Shown: positions 1-22,003 of the stretch, in pieces | How the letters are laid out: every line of letters starts with the position of its first letter | How positions within the stretch are numbered: position 1 is the stretch's first letter | Assembly: GCA_958450365.1 (NCBI GenBank) | Contig: CAUEEP010000742.1 | Coordinates: 4,879,001-4,943,000 of the forward strand | Source of the DNA: Mesorhabditis belari | Taxonomy: Eukaryota > Nematoda > Chromadorea > Rhabditida > Rhabditidae | Direction: 5' to 3' | DNA: 64,000 nucleotides | Translations under genes and position numbers: made by a program | The notes under the pieces: model-generated | What the model was told of the DNA's origin: nothing | Databases searched by the model: none | What the model saw: the letters and a program-made list of their open reading frames with translations, nothing else

Positions 1-916
1 TTCATCCTTTCATTTTTAATGTTGCAGAACTTCAACGAAAATCAACGAATAACTTTGATTAGGTTTTCTTTTGAAATATCCCTTTCTACAGTTCGTAGCC
101 TTCTATCTACAAGTTCATAGTTCAACGTCTAATGTCTTCTCTCTATCCATTTCCTGTCTATCGTATTCCTTTCCCTCATTGTTTTTTTTTGTTGTTTTCT
201 TTTTCTCCTTATCTCCTTCGAGACTCTCCTCCGGAGAATTCGTAATTCTACACGAAATGGCGAGATTTTTTTTTAAAATCAAGGAAATCAGGTGATAATT
301 TGAGGGAAGTCACAGAGTGATTGGGCGGAGGAGAAGGGGATTCGCTCTTGATCTAAGACTGAAAAGCCAATTCGGTTGAAAACCTTGACTCAAGCCTCAG
401 GGACTTCTAGGATCTAGGATCTATTGAATAAGATTTGAAAGCTTTCATCTCAGTCCCTGTGTTACTTTGATCAGTTCTTGCTCTCATTCTTCCAAGAACC
501 AATCGTTCGATGAAAGAAATGAGCTTTTCTAATGAGTTGAACTTTTATTGTTATCCTGTTTATCTAAACAATATCTTTCCAAATAAACTTCAAATTTTTT
601 TTTAAATCGGTCAACAAATCTCGTTTTTGTGAGCAAGAGGTGATTGACCTTGAATTTTCTTTCTCTTTCTCTCTCTTTCTCTCTCTCTCTCTTTCTTTCT
701 CTCTCTTTCTCTCTCTCTCTTTCTCTTTCTCTCTCTCTTTCTCCTTCTTGTTGTGTCACAAATTTCTTATAGAAATTCTCGGAAATGCCCAGTCACACAC
801 GAGATTTTCATGAACTACAAATCATTTCCAAATCCTTATACCTATATTTTCTTTTGCTTTATAAACGTTAAAACTTAGGTGAAAATCCACAAGTGGGGGC
901 TCATACACAAAAAAAA
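1..916. other. Left-edge non-coding stretch
   Basis: I see no convincing gene here. It is AT-rich and holds a pyrimidine simple repeat near 660-750. A short ATG frame at 257-295 (MARFFFKIKEIR then stop after a GTGATA donor-like site) resembles a basic presequence, but its phase does not join to the first solid exon of the downstream acyl-CoA synthetase. The stretch is probably upstream sequence of that gene. Confidence 0.5.
655..752. repeat. CT/CTTT simple repeat
   Basis: About 95 bp of almost pure pyrimidine made of TCTCTC and TTTC blocks. Its complement gives an artificial Arg/Glu-rich frame on the minus strand that should not be read as protein. Confidence 0.9.
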
Positions 917-3900
917 ATGAAAAATAAGGCGCCACGACGAGACGAAAACGGTACACAAGAGTGAAAATGCTTTAAAAAAAAAATTTGTTTTTCTTTTGAA
1001 GAGCATACGATTAGATATAGATTTTTGATTCATTTCATAGGTTTTATTCAAATTTATAAGTCTTTTTTTTCTAGGTGAACACTCAAAGGAAGCTGACGGG
1101 GCGACGAATCCTGAAATCAACCCGATGAGAAGCTACATTCATGGAATCTCTGAGTGAGTTTTTTCTTATGACCAAGAGCATTATTTATAGATAAAGAAGG
1201 TTAAACAGAGAATCTCTTGCTTTTTTTCATCAATTTTCTTATCCTTTCAGTGTCCCACTCCTCTTCGACACGATCGCCGAGCGGCTGCGGTTCGCTGTCG
1301 AAAAGGTTTATCCTCAAAAAAGCCTAATTGGCATTTAAAATCTAATCTTGTCAATTTTTGTTAAAGCTTTTGTTAAAACAAAACTTATTCCAGGTTCCCG
1401 ATCGTGAATTCGTGATCTTCAAGCGTGACAACATCAGAATAACCTATGCTCAATTGTTGGCTGAGGTATTAAAGATAGAATACTAATAACAATTCACAAG
1501 TCGACAAGTCGACAATTGGAGTTAAAAGATTTTTTTTAGTCTGAACGCCTTGCTGCTGGCCTTGTTCATCTTGGTGTTGAGCGGGGAGATCGGGTCGGAA
1601 TCTGGGGACCGAATACGCACGAATGGGTCGTGACAATGATGGCTGCTGCGCTTGCTGGCTACATTTTGGTGAGTTTATCTGTAGTGATGAAAAAATCATT
1701 TTCCAATCATTTCAGGTGAACATCAATCCATCCTATCAATCCGAGGAACTCCGTTTCGCCATCGAGAAAGTCGGCATCAAGGCATTGATCATGGCACCGG
1801 GCTTCAAGAAAAGCAACTATTATCAAAGTGTTAAGGTTTGGGAAATGCTGCTCAATCAAGCTATAGTTTAATGATCTCTTTCCTAGCCCACTGTTCTGAA
1901 GATCCAGGTATTTCTTTCTTTCTTCCTTTCTTCTTCCTTCTGGTCTTTCCTTCTTTCTTCCTCCTTCATGTCTTTCTTCCTTTCTTCTTCCTTCTTGTCT
2001 TTCTTCCTTTCATCTTCCTTCATGTCTTTCTTCCTTTCTTCTTCCTTCTGGTCTTTCCTTCTTTCTTCCTCCTTCTTGTCTTTCTTCCTTTCATCTTCCT
2101 TCTTGTCTTTCCATCTTTCTCTTGCCAAGTTAAGGTGCCGGATAGCTCAGTGGTTAGAACAATTGCAAAGCAAAAGGTCAAGGGTTTAATCCCCTCTACT
2201 CTTTCTTGACAATTCTTTATTCTTTTTTCAGGATATCATTCCCGAGGTGGTTACAAAAGCTGAAGGTCGATCCGGTCTCGCCACTCATGCTTTTCCCGAA
2301 TTCCGGCATTTGATTATCTTCGATCGAGAGGACAAAGCATATCAGTGAGTTTAAATTGAATACTTTGCGTCCTCAAATCCAGTATCTTTTGTTAACTTCA
2401 GGGGTGCATGGAAGTACACAGATGTGATGAAATTTGGACGTGATGAAGACTATAACAAATTGAGACAAATGGAAGCCGAGAATAAACCCGATGATCCTGT
2501 GAATATCCAGTACACGAGTGTAAGTGAAGATTTTGAGATTTTGAGATTTTCTATTCCCATAGAAATCGCATCTTTCAGGGAACGACCGGTCAACCAAAAG
2601 GCGCCACTTTAACCCATCACAACGTGCTCAATAATGCCTATTTTGTGGGAAGACGAGCCGGATATCATGAGAAAGTGCGTTGATAAGTTTTCTGTTGAAA
2701 TAGAACTATAGGTAGTTAATTTTTTATCGAAATTCATTTAGCGAACGATCATCTGCATCCCCAATCCACTCTACCATTGTTTCGGCTGTGTGATGGGCGT
2801 CTTGGCGGCTTTGGTTCATCATCAGGTTATTTCAAAGAATATAAAACCTATAGTCGTTTTTCTAAAAGATGACTTTTAGAAAAATCCCTTAATTCAAACT
2901 TCTTGCAGACTTGTGTCTTCCCAGCTCCATCTTTCGAGGCTCTCGCCGCTTTGCAAGCTGTTGATGAGGAGGGGTAAACTTTATCTTTATCCAAAAATGA
3001 ACAAAAAACTCTCTTTCAGATGCACAGCTCTTTACGGGACGCCTACAATGTTCATCGATATGCTCAATCATCCTGACTATCACAAATACGATTACACTAC
3101 GATTCGATCAGGTATTTGAGAACGATCAGGTATTTGACGAAGCCGATAATATTTTTCAGGTTTCATTGCCGGTGCCCCGTGTCCGATCACTCTTTGTCAA
3201 CGACTCGTTTCCGAAATGAATATGAGAGATATGCAGGTTAGTTAAAAAACTAAATTAGGGAAAATCTCTGGTTGTTTGTAGGTGTGCTATGGAACAACCG
3301 AGACCTCACCTGTCTCCTATATGTCGATTCGAGATGATCCACCGGAGAGACGGATTCGATCCGTTGGCCATATCATGGATCATCTTGAGGTAAGCAATTT
3401 GAGAGTGAAAGTTCTCTTAATGCAAAATACAAAACACAACCGCCGTCGGGATTCGAACCCGCCAACCCCCGCTTACCGGCCCAACGCTCTACCAATGAGC
3501 CAGATCGACAGCTGTCCCATTGCCGCCAGAGTAGGGCCTTATCCCTTAGCCCACGGTTCAGAAGACCTGGGTATTTTCCTCTCTTTCTTCCTTTCTTCGT
3601 CGTTTTCTTTTCTATTTCTGCTCAGACTAACGAAACGCCGATAGCTCAGTGGTAGAGTATCTGGTCGGTAAGCAGACGTTCGAGGGTTCAACTCCTGCTC
3701 GGTTTCAAATTCTTTGCAAAATTACTTCATCTTTCCAGAGTTCTCTCGTCGATAAACAAGGTCAAGTGGTTCCTCGAGGGGAGAAAGGAGAAGTGATCGT
3801 GAGAGGATATTCGGTGAGATTTTGGCGCAACACAAGTTAATTTTTAATTCGATTAAAGTACTAGATACAAATCGCAAAATGAACTTTCAGGTGATGAGAT

Positions 3901-5053
3901 GTTATTGGAATGATGAGGAGAAGAGTCGGCAAGAGATTACCGCTGATCGATGGTATCACACAGGGTTGGTTTGTGGGGAAGACTTCATTTTGTAGATGTT
4001 ATCTGTAATTGAACACTTAAATGTATATTTGATATTTTGACATAAAACCCTTAAACTTTTAGTGACATCGGTGTGATGCACGAGGATGGAACAGTGTCGA
4101 TTGTCGGTCGAAGCAAGGATATGATTGTTAGAGGAGGTTGGCTTCAGATAAGATCAGCTTAAGCTTAAGCTTAATAGATCAGCTTAAGCTTAATAGATCA
4201 GCTTAAGCTTAATAGATCAGCTTTAGCTTAAGAGATCAGCTTAAGCTTAAAAGATCAGCTTTAGCTTAAGAGATCAGCTTAAGCTTTCAAAAACATATCC
4301 TATCGTATTACTCAATTCTATTTGTACCCCTTCTTTCAGGTGAGAACATCTACCCAACCGAGGTCGAGCAATTCCTCTTTAAACACCCAAAAGTCGAGGA
4401 TGTGCATGTAAGTTGTACATTAAAAGACAAAATACTAATTTCTGTAGATAAATATCGAAATTAACATCAAAATCTAGATTGTCGGCGTGCCGGATGAGCG
4501 CTATGGGGAAGTGGTGTGCGCTTGGATTCGCCTCCACGAGACGGCTATTGGAAAAGTCACCGAACAAGAGCTCAAGGATTATTGCAAGGGAAAGGTACGG
4601 CGGTTTCAGATTCACCTTTCATTTGACTATTTTCCTCTTGATAATTACGATAACACAATTTTTAGATTGCTCACTTCAAAGTCCCTCGCTACATTCTCTT
4701 CAAAACCGAAAAGGATTTCCCGTTGACTGTCACCGGAAAGGTTGGTGTTGATTGGGTTGATTAGGTTGATTAGGATGAGGTTTTCAGGAAGATTCAAAGT
4801 TTAAGGTTTTCAAAGCTTTCAAAGATTTCAAAGCTTTGGAAAAGAAAGATAGATTTGTTTAAAATAAGACTCGAATTACGATTGCTTTCAAAGTTTTCAA
4901 AGCTTTCAAAATGATTTCCCGATTCTAAGTCAATCTTTGAGTCTCAGAATCTTTGTAAAAAGCAAACTTTAGGTGAAAAAGTTCGAAATTCGCGAGCGAA
5001 GTAAAGTCGAATTGGGTCTTCAACAAGTTGTCAGTCATTTCAATGAGGTCTGA
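917..5053 (+). CDS. ACSF2: ACSF2-type medium-chain acyl-CoA synthetase
   Basis: Multi-exon member of the AMP-binding (ANL) superfamily, which activates fatty acids to acyl-AMP and then acyl-CoA; ACSF2 relatives act in mitochondria. Solid exons begin at 1075-1153 ([10 protein letters not shown]) and 1251-1305 and end with VSHFNEV and TGA at 5051-5053. Visible motifs in order: [12 protein letters not shown] (P-loop, spanning the intron near 2520-2577), CYGTTETSP (about 3285), [25 protein letters not shown] (4100-4350, hinge) and [17 protein letters not shown] (the A10 lysine, joined across the last intron). Alignment from memory to human ACSF2 is good to the C terminus. The start is uncertain: an upstream ATG exon at 917-950 joins in correct phase, but Met at 1124 is the safe minimum; no clear mitochondrial presequence is visible. 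Introns carry tRNA-like repeats and two tandem repeats. In worms the closest named group is acs-2-like. Confidence 0.88.
1888..2205 (+). repeat. SINE-like unit with tRNA-like segment in ACSF2 intron
   Basis: The head AGCCCACTGTTCTGAAGATC (about 1888) is followed by a long CTTTCTTCCTTC tandem tract (1910-2125) and then a tRNA-like segment starting GCCGGATAGCTCAGTGGTTAG (A-box like) with GGTCAAGGGTTTAATCCCCT (degenerate B-box like) at 2135-2205. The same head, CT tract and tRNA-like order recurs at 3545-3705. I see no foldable functional tRNA; a tRNA-derived SINE remnant is the likely reading. Confidence 0.55.
3438..3513 (-). pseudogene. tRNA-like sequence (degenerate)
   Basis: Read on the minus strand this has a good D arm (TGGCTCATTGGTAGAGC) and a B box (GGGTTCGAATCCC), with CCGGTAA in the anticodon-loop position. 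The acceptor and anticodon stems pair poorly and position 33 would be C, so I treat it as a tRNA-derived repeat, not a working tRNA. It lies in an ACSF2 intron, inverted relative to the tRNA-like segment at 3636-3705. Confidence 0.5.
3545..3706 (+). repeat. SINE-like unit with tRNA-like segment
   Basis: Starts AGCCCACGGTTCAGAAGACC, passes through a CT-rich tract, and ends with GCCGATAGCTCAGTGGTAGAG and GAGGGTTCAACTCC at 3636-3705. The order matches the unit at 1888-2205. The anticodon-loop region reads TCGGTAAG, close to the CCGGTAAG of two other tRNA-like copies in the window. Confidence 0.5.
4146..4287. repeat. AGATCAGCTTAAGCTTAA tandem repeat
   Basis: About seven units of 18-23 bp in an intron of the acyl-CoA synthetase gene. 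Each unit holds the palindrome TTAAGCTTAA, so single strands could fold. Confidence 0.9.
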
Positions 5054-6512
5054 TCATTGTGAAGTGAAGAAAAAGAGAACGATCGAAGCTTGCATCCTGA
5101 ATCCGCTTGTGTGTTTCCCTTTTTTGTGTGCTCTGTTGTGCCTTCTCTGATTTGTGATCTTCTTTTTTTTTGTATTGTTGCTGACTGTTTAGCTGCTTCA
5201 TCTATAGCTTTTGCGTTAAAGGTTTTTCTAAAAATATGCCTTTTGGAAAAGAAAAATAGATTTATTTAAAATAAGACTCGAATTACGATTGCTTTTTCCT
5301 ATGTACTTTTTAGAAAATTGATATTAATTGAATTAAAATATAAGACTCGTTTTAGTTGCCTTTTAGATATATTTAAATGCAAATTTTCCTTTTCTTACTT
5401 GCCATAACTGGCATTCGTATTTAGATCGAAATAGGAAAAAAAGAGATATCGTAAATATTGTAATTGGACCCCACCCCCATAATGACGATGCGGAGCGTCG
5501 CGTAGTCTAGCTTTGGACGCGTTGCATAGCCTAAGCCTATGCAAATTTTCTTTCAATCCTTATTTTCCATAACTGGCATTCGTATTTAGATCAATGAAAT
5601 AGGAAAAAAAGGCCGTAAATACTGTAATTGGACACCAGCCCCCTCGTACAGTCGCGTAGTCGCAGTTTTTAGTATTTCATTTTTTTCAAAGCACCCGTAC
5701 TTTCAAAAATGCGTCTTTGGTATCCAAAAAATAGCCCTGAATTTCAGCTATTTTTTGATCCCTATTGTAGCATTGTAGCATAAACCAGTGTCAAGAAAAA
5801 CTCGTTCAAAGCTAGACTACGCAACACTCCGCGCCATCATTATGGGGGGTGAGGTACTATTACAGTATTTACCGTATAAAAAAAACAAGCTTTCTCCCGT
5901 TGATCGAAATTCCTCTGTGATTCTTTTAGATGCAACAAAAAATCCCCCATTATGCAATCATTTTTTGCTTTTAAATGGCTTAATATATTTTTATCTTTCA
6001 AAAGTGAAATGCAAACGTTTTGCAAACGTTCACAATCCGTTTTCAGCCTTTCTCATCAGCCAACGACTCGTCAAGCACTGATCCCGATGAGGAAAACTAT
6101 TCGGATTTTTAAAGTAAACACAAATCGCTTACTTTGAAAGCTCATAAACATACAATTTCCCCAAAATAAAGCTTTTTGAAAAGTGCATTGGACAGAAAAG
6201 AAAGAATTTGATTGATTTTTGTCTTTTTTTTGTCTTTTTTTGTTTAACAAGGGGATTATGTGGGGTTCTCGATCAGATTTTATGGGCTTATCAATGAAAT
6301 TCCTTGTCTTTTTTGAGCCCTTTTCTGTTTCTGAGTTTTTTTCAGATCTTGGAAAACGAGATATCGACAGAATTGAAAGATCATTTGGACTCTTGTTTGA
6401 AACAAAAATTCCCAATAAATTCTTCTCATTGATTTGATTGAAATGTTGCATTTTTTATTTTTCAAGATTCTAAAGCTCGTTTCCTTCTTGAGTACCTGAC
6501 ATTTCAGCCAAA
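5054..6512. other. Spacer between ACSF2 and the amino-acid transporter
   Basis: No gene. It contains a fragment (about 5449-5522) and a complete copy (5612-5876) of the TACCGTAAATACTG inverted-repeat family. An 85-bp direct duplication (about 5381-5460 and 5538-5630, sharing CCATAACTGGCATTCGTATT) brackets the fragment. The last 400 bp should contain the transporter promoter; a TTTCAG acceptor lies 5 nt before its ATG. Confidence 0.7.
5612..5876. mobile_element. MITE family A, copy 1
   Basis: About 265 bp with inverted ends (CCGTAAATACTGTAATTGG and, at the far end, TACTATTACAGTATTTACCG). The interior has the family hallmarks: CAGTCGCGTAGTCGCA, TGCGTCTTTGGTATC and GCTAGACTACGCAACACTCC. It has no coding capacity. 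A related fragment lies just upstream at 5449-5522. Confidence 0.85.
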
Positions 6513-9500
6513 ATGGGTAAATCCGAAGAGAACAAGATTGGCCTCTTTGGAGCGACCGCGTATCTCACGTGCACAATCATCGGATCCGGGATTTTCGTCT
6601 CACCAAAAGGTTCAGCATACTCTTGAAGCTCTTTCTGAAGTCGGCTCTGCTTCTGTCTCTCAAATCAAACTGACGATCCAGTTTCTCCCATTCAGGAATT
6701 CTCGAACATGCCGGCTCAATTGGCCTCTCGCTCACCGTTTGGATACTCTGTGCGGTGATCGCTTTAATCGTTGCAATGGTACTTTCTTTTATTGAAAATT
6801 TCAAGCGGAGTTGATCAGGAGATTGATTTTCATTAAACTTTGTCTCAATGAATTGTTGAAACGCAAAATTTCAACGGCAGAGCCATGTTGGAGTGGTTAG
6901 TATAGGCTTCGACTGTTTAGCTTCGACTTCGACTATTGTGGGCCGTACGTAGCAAGCAATTTAGCAATTGGGCTGTAAATTTGCAATCAAGGGTTTTCGA
7001 GAGTGAGGAATTCGAATCCGTTATTAGTTTTTAAAGAAAACGGTTTATTTTTGAATATTTCATTGAGTTTAATTCCCCAAGTGCAATCCAACATCTAGAA
7101 GTGTGCTAGAAGGTGCACGATTACAAAAAAGTGAAAATTTTTATGTTTACGTAATCGCACGGCTTCTGGCACATAGCCTCTAGGGATAAAGAACAGAATC
7201 AAAACTTGGTTTCGCTCCTTTTTCTCCAATTTGATTTCTCCAATTTTTCTTTAATCATCCAAGCTTTAGAGAGTTTTGCGATGAACGTAATGACTTGGAA
7301 ATTGCTTGCTTGCTTGCTGTTGCTCAAAAACAAATAACAGATTCAGATTCTCTATCCCAGAATGCCTCTGGTTACAAACATAGATATCGACAGAATATGT
7401 CTATGTTTGAACTATAAATGAACTAAAGAACTATAAAGGAACTAAATAGGAACTTTAAAGGAACCAAATAGGACCTAGATAGTCAAAAGACTAAATATCT
7501 ATCATCTATCATCCCAAACTGCAGCCAAGTCAAAAAAAGACTTTGTGAATGCGTTAAAACATCCATTCCAACACTTGTTACTTTAATCAGCAAGTCTATT
7601 CATCTATCTACCCGTTTTGAACACAGAAAAGAAACGATTTCCAGTCATACATCGAGCTGGCAACATCAATTCCCGAATGTGGCTCCGATTTCTCGTACAT
7701 CAATTACGTCGGCTGGAGACCGTTGGCTTTCGCTTTTCTATGGCTTTCGAATATTATCGAAGGGTGGGGAAATATCAGTTTGCAAATAAATAATGATAAA
7801 TAAATAATAAATAATTTCTTCCAGATCTTGTAGCTGTGCAATTCTATTTATGACATTTGGAAAATACATAGCCGAAGCATTGAAACCATTGAATGAAAAT
7901 ATGAGTGACGAGTCGAGATTTCGGCTTGAGCAATGTCTCGGCTTCATTGTTTGTCGTTCGTTTTCAATTTCAATTCAATTTCAATTCAATTTCAATTTCA
8001 ATTTCATTTTAGCTCCAAAAAACTTTTCAGTGTCCCTTGCTTGGGTGAATTTCTTTTCGTTAAAGAAATGGGCAGCAAGGATACAAATCACGATGATGGG
8101 GCTGAAATTCTTGGCTTTAGCAATCATCATCGTTACCGGCTTCTATTTTCTGATCGTAAAAGGTTTAGCTGAAAGCTCTTCAGATAAGATAAAGCTGAAA
8201 GGTCTCACTTTTTTTTTAAACCTCAAAACTGTTCAGGTAAAACGGAGAACTTCACGGGCGGGGCTCTCTTCAATGGATCGTCATGGAATGCCGGTCATAT
8301 CTCGCTTGCAATCTATTCAGGAAGTTGGGCATATTCTGGATATGATGCATTGAATTATGGAACAGAGGAGATTGAGTTGAAGAATTTCGCATGGTAAATG
8401 GAAAATCGAACACTGTCAAAAAAGCCTGCGTCTCACCATTTCAGGATTCTGCCAAGAGCCGTTTTTGGTGGTCTCACTATGGCTTCCATAATCTATTTAT
8501 TAGCGAATATCTCCTATTTTACAATCCTCAACCCGCAAGCGCTATTGGATTCAGACGCTGTGGCTACGGTAGAGAATTTTGCCCCGTTTCTCCTCAAACA
8601 TCATCAACATCCTTTTTAGACATTTTCCGAGAAAACCCTCGGTAGTTTCCGCTATGCAATGCCAGTTTGTTTGATTTTTTGATTTTTAATCAATGAGATT
8701 CTAGGCAATTGTCGGTTTTCTGATGGTCGGCTCTGTCAATTCTGATATTTTCCAGTGGAGTCGGTGATTTGAAGTTTTTTTTTATGGAAAAAAAAACTTC
8801 ATTTAAGATTCACAATGGCTGGCGCTCGGAAAAGTTTCATGCCGACAATGTTGGCGCTGTCGAATCCCGAAACCGACTCGCCAAGGGTTTCCGTTTTGTT
8901 TCACGTGAGTTGTTTCTGTTCTTGGAGCCTCCGGAGATCATTCAATCTTTATATTTTCAGGTGTTTCTCGCAATGGCTTTTTCCTTTGTGAAAGATGTTG
9001 ATTCACTTCTCAACTACGTGAATGTGGCCTCAATGTTAAGACAGGTTAAGACTTGGTCAACTTGATAATTTCAAAAAAATAGCGTAAAGCTCTAGCGGTC
9101 TCTAGTCTCATTGCAGTATGCCAAGTCATCGAGCCTAATATTTTATCATTCCGGCTTACTGTAGTGAAGAAAGAGATCGAAACTATATTATTTAAGGCTT
9201 GTGCGATGGGTGCTTTAATCTATATCAAATATCGCCGTCTTCCCGTCTCCGATACGGCCATCAAAGTAGCCCAACCTTTTAACTCCACAAAATATCCCAC
9301 TATTCATTTTCAGTTCCCAATTTTCATGCCCATCATAGCTTTCGTCATTTGTGTCACTCTGATTGTCGTGCCATTTGTGCAGGATATCTTAGTGGGTTTT
9401 CAAAAGTCATCAAATACTAAAAACCGATTCAGGAATCAAGTATCTCTTGTGGTCTTTTAATTCTTTGTTTTGCTCTCTATTTCGTTTTTATTTGGCCCCG

Positions 9501-9713
9501 ATATCGGTCCCCGTTTTTGCAATGGCTTGATGGTGAGTGAAAGCAAAAAATGATTCCTCTTTTTAACCCCAATTTATCCATAAATGATGCCTTTTAGAAA
9601 AATCTACAATTTTCTGCCAACACGTCTTTTCGTGTGTGGTTGAGGAAGATGTGAATGTGCTCGATTTCGCTGAAGGAAATGAAGGAGAAGACGATAAATT
9701 GATCAAATTTTGA
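6513..9713 (+). CDS. L-type amino-acid transporter (SLC7/AAT, APC superfamily)
   Basis: Multi-exon, about 12-helix amino-acid exchanger of the LAT light-chain type, expected in the plasma membrane. The start ATG has an ATTTCAG acceptor 5 nt upstream. Exon 1 (6513-6609) encodes [19 protein letters not shown] and the TM1 substrate motif [11 protein letters not shown], split by an intron. Later exons give [65 protein letters not shown] then [11 protein letters not shown] (the SRxMxxGAR-like loop) and [12 protein letters not shown]. The last exon ends [18 protein letters not shown] with TGA at 9711-9713. An alternative stop at 9528 arises only if the previous exon is read in the wrong frame. The family resembles the worm aat genes; I cannot assign a number. 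An AATAAA lies at 9797-9802. Confidence 0.87.
6880..7025 (+). repeat. Possible tRNA-derived fragment in AAT intron 2
   Basis: TTGGAGTGGTTAGTATAGG resembles a tRNA A box and AGGAATTCGAATCCG resembles a B box about 110 bp later. The spacing is too long for a normal tRNA. This is weak evidence for a decayed SINE. Confidence 0.25.
7385..7490. repeat. GGAACTAAATAGGAACT-type degenerate repeat
   Basis: Irregular units of AAAGGAACTAAATAGGAAC in an AAT intron. The reverse complement matches the CCTATTTGGTTCC repeat at 57598-57800, so the same repeat family sits 50 kb away in the opposite orientation. Confidence 0.7.
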
Positions 9714-10323
9714 TTCGCCATCTTTCGGTTCTCAGATTCAATGATCTCATTTTGCGTTTGAGGATAAATTTTCATATCGAATTATACCGTTACTCTAATA
9801 AAATTCACCGAAAAATAAAACTGTCATTAGAATCCATAATTTATTATTTCTCGTGCATGTCTTGATAGGGTCGCAAAGCATAGATAGGATACAACAATAT
9901 TTACAATAAAATCTATGAAATTAACCTTTTTACCATCAAGAAAAGCCACTTTTTCGTCAAATCAATATCACAAACAACTACCAGGGTATGGCCAATAACA
10001 AAAAACATAGGGTATTCAGTCAAAAAGAGAAAAGAAAACATTTTTGTACCCATAAATACCTATAAGAATTCAAAGCGAGTATAAGAATCATCCAATGTAT
10101 AAAAAAAATCTAAGGATATTATCATTAAGTTAAAGAATAAAATGATTGAGCGAAAAGTTGAGGCCATGGATAAAAATGAGAGAAAAGAAAACACACAATC
10201 AACCAAGTGAAGCAATAAAGCTGGACACTGAAAAGAGATTTTAAACACTGAGATTTGACGAAATATTGCAACAGTATGAGTGCGAAAAGTGAATGATAAT
10301 CAAAAACCTACAAATTTCTTCGT
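9714..10323. other. Convergent 3' region between AAT and HEATR5
   Basis: The two flanking genes end toward each other here. It holds an AATAAA for the plus-strand gene (9797-9802) and an AT-rich 3' UTR. I see no gene and no recognised repeat. Confidence 0.6.
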
Positions 10324-20076
<9,753 letters not shown>

Positions 20077-21696
20077 GTTTAGTACGCCCTGAAAATAGGT
20101 AAATATTTAGAAATGAATTAATATTGCAAAAACAAGAAAGAAATCCACAAGAACAAAGCAGTTAGGCATCAAATTTTTCCTAAAAGAGAAGGAAATTTTT
20201 TGAAAATAATGAGAGCTCTTATTTATAGTAAAAAGCCAGAGATATTAAGTTGCAACTTTGAAATTTACAAAGAACGGTAATTTCCTTAATTTGCCAAGCG
20301 TATTAGAGGAAACTTTTGCAATTTTGTGTTAATTTTTCGTGAGTTTAGAGGCCAAAAATATGAAATCTGTCACTGACAGCAAAATTTAAAAAAAAAAAGG
20401 AGAACACCCGCAATGTTTATTATACCCAAAGCAAAAAGTATCACAGTTGAAAAAGAAAGTGAGAATGAAAAATTGTTTTGCATTGACATTGAATCCATAG
20501 CGAAAGTAGATTCTCTGAAATGATTTTTTTAAACATTTAAGCCTGATTTTCTGAAGTACAAACTAAGGTTTTTATGAAAATTTGCGAGTTTTATTCTCCT
20601 AAGTTCACAAGTTTAAGTTTTCGACTTTTCAAGTTTATTTTCAACTAAGACCAGCTGGTTTGCCGATGCAGCTGTGTTGAATCATCCAAAAAAAGTGTGG
20701 GCAAAGAAATACGAAGATTTTCAAAAAAGATAAGCCCGGAGCTCCTTTTAAGGCCAAATTTTTGGGCTATAGATGGCCCCTTTTGAATGAAAAGAAAAGA
20801 GAGAAAAGCTTTGAAGAACTTTGGCATCGTAAATAGCCTCAAAACGGGGGCAACGAATAAAGAAAAAGATGAAGAAAAGGAGAAAATAAAGAAAAGAAAA
20901 GGAATTGAGGAGATTTCTGAAGGGGTTTTCACCCACCCGGACCCCCTCGCCGATTTCTTTCCCCCTTATTCCCCTATCGGGTCGGGTGTACGCAATCGGG
21001 GTCCGCCTCGTGAGTCATTGAACCACAAAAAGCTCCCTCCATATAAGGAAAACAAAGGAATGCCGAATTTGTGGAGTATATTCGGGTATTGATTGAGTGG
21101 ATTTTTATAACATCTTGCAGAACTAAAAACTTTCTTTTATCTACGATTGATCACAGTTAAGTCGAGCTCCATAAATGACCCTACCACTTCAAAAATATCT
21201 AGACCTCTTCTTGCTCAAACAAAAAAAACCTTTGAACTCAGAAGTTGCCAATCTCAAAGCAAAAAAAGAAAACAAAAATTCAATAGAGTTGCTCAGTGAA
21301 AGGCCAAGCCTTGATAGAGGAGATCTTTTGAAAAGGGAGCTTTTTGGAGAGGAAAAGGATGTCCGGACATTCCCTAGGGAATCGGACGCGGGTTAGCCTG
21401 ATAACTAGACAAACATTTAAAGAAAAGAAAGAAGAGAAAAAGAATGAGATGACGATGAGAAGGGTAAGAAGAGGAAAGCCTACGGGGAAGGGACAAAAGT
21501 GGAGAGAAGCCCCCAGAGAGACCACCGACCACACCAATTGATGGACGGTGGTCAAACGGGATGTCAAAAACGGACTCAACTTTGTGCTCTTGTAAGCGCA
21601 TAACTTTTGGTATAATCATCTCTGTCATTGGTGAATTAGAACAAGTAACTGATTAGTGAACAATTTTCATCAAATCAAACCCCACACCCGCATACC

Positions 21697-21969
21697 TACG
21701 GTAAATATTGTAATAGTACCCCACCCCCCTCGTACAGTCGCGTAGTCGCAAAAGTTTTTCAGTATTTCATTTCTTTCAAAGCGCCCGTACTTTCAAAAAA
21801 TGCGTCTTTGGTATCAAAAAATAGCCCTGAAATTCAGGGCTATTTTTTAATACCTAAGCGTACATTGTAGCATAAACCAGTGTCGAGAAAAACTCGTTCA
21901 AAGCTAGACTACGCAACACTCCGCACCATCATTATGGGGGTGGGATACTATTACAGTATTTACAGTAGG
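21697..21969. mobile_element. MITE family A, copy 2
   Basis: Inverted ends GGTAAATATTGTAATAGTAC and TACTATTACAGTATTTACAG. The interior includes the perfect hairpin arm pair ATCAAAAAATAGC / GCTATTTTTTAATAC. Non-coding. Confidence 0.9.
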
Positions 21970-22003
21970 TGTCTTTGTCTTAAACGTTTATCTAATCTAT
22001 CTA

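Noticed and set aside
1883..2128. Lys/Glu-rich 81-codon minus-strand frame
   Set aside because: Complement of the CT tandem tract within the SINE-like unit of an ACSF2 intron.
3438..3706. Functional tRNA genes
   Set aside because: A and B boxes are good, but anticodon stems fail to pair, position 33 is not T and acceptor stems are poor. Treated as tRNA-derived repeats unless a covariance search says otherwise.
20787..21092. 101-codon Lys-rich frame in the HEATR5 upstream spacer
   Set aside because: Low complexity with an unrelated tail and no recognised domain; could be a remnant but unsupported.
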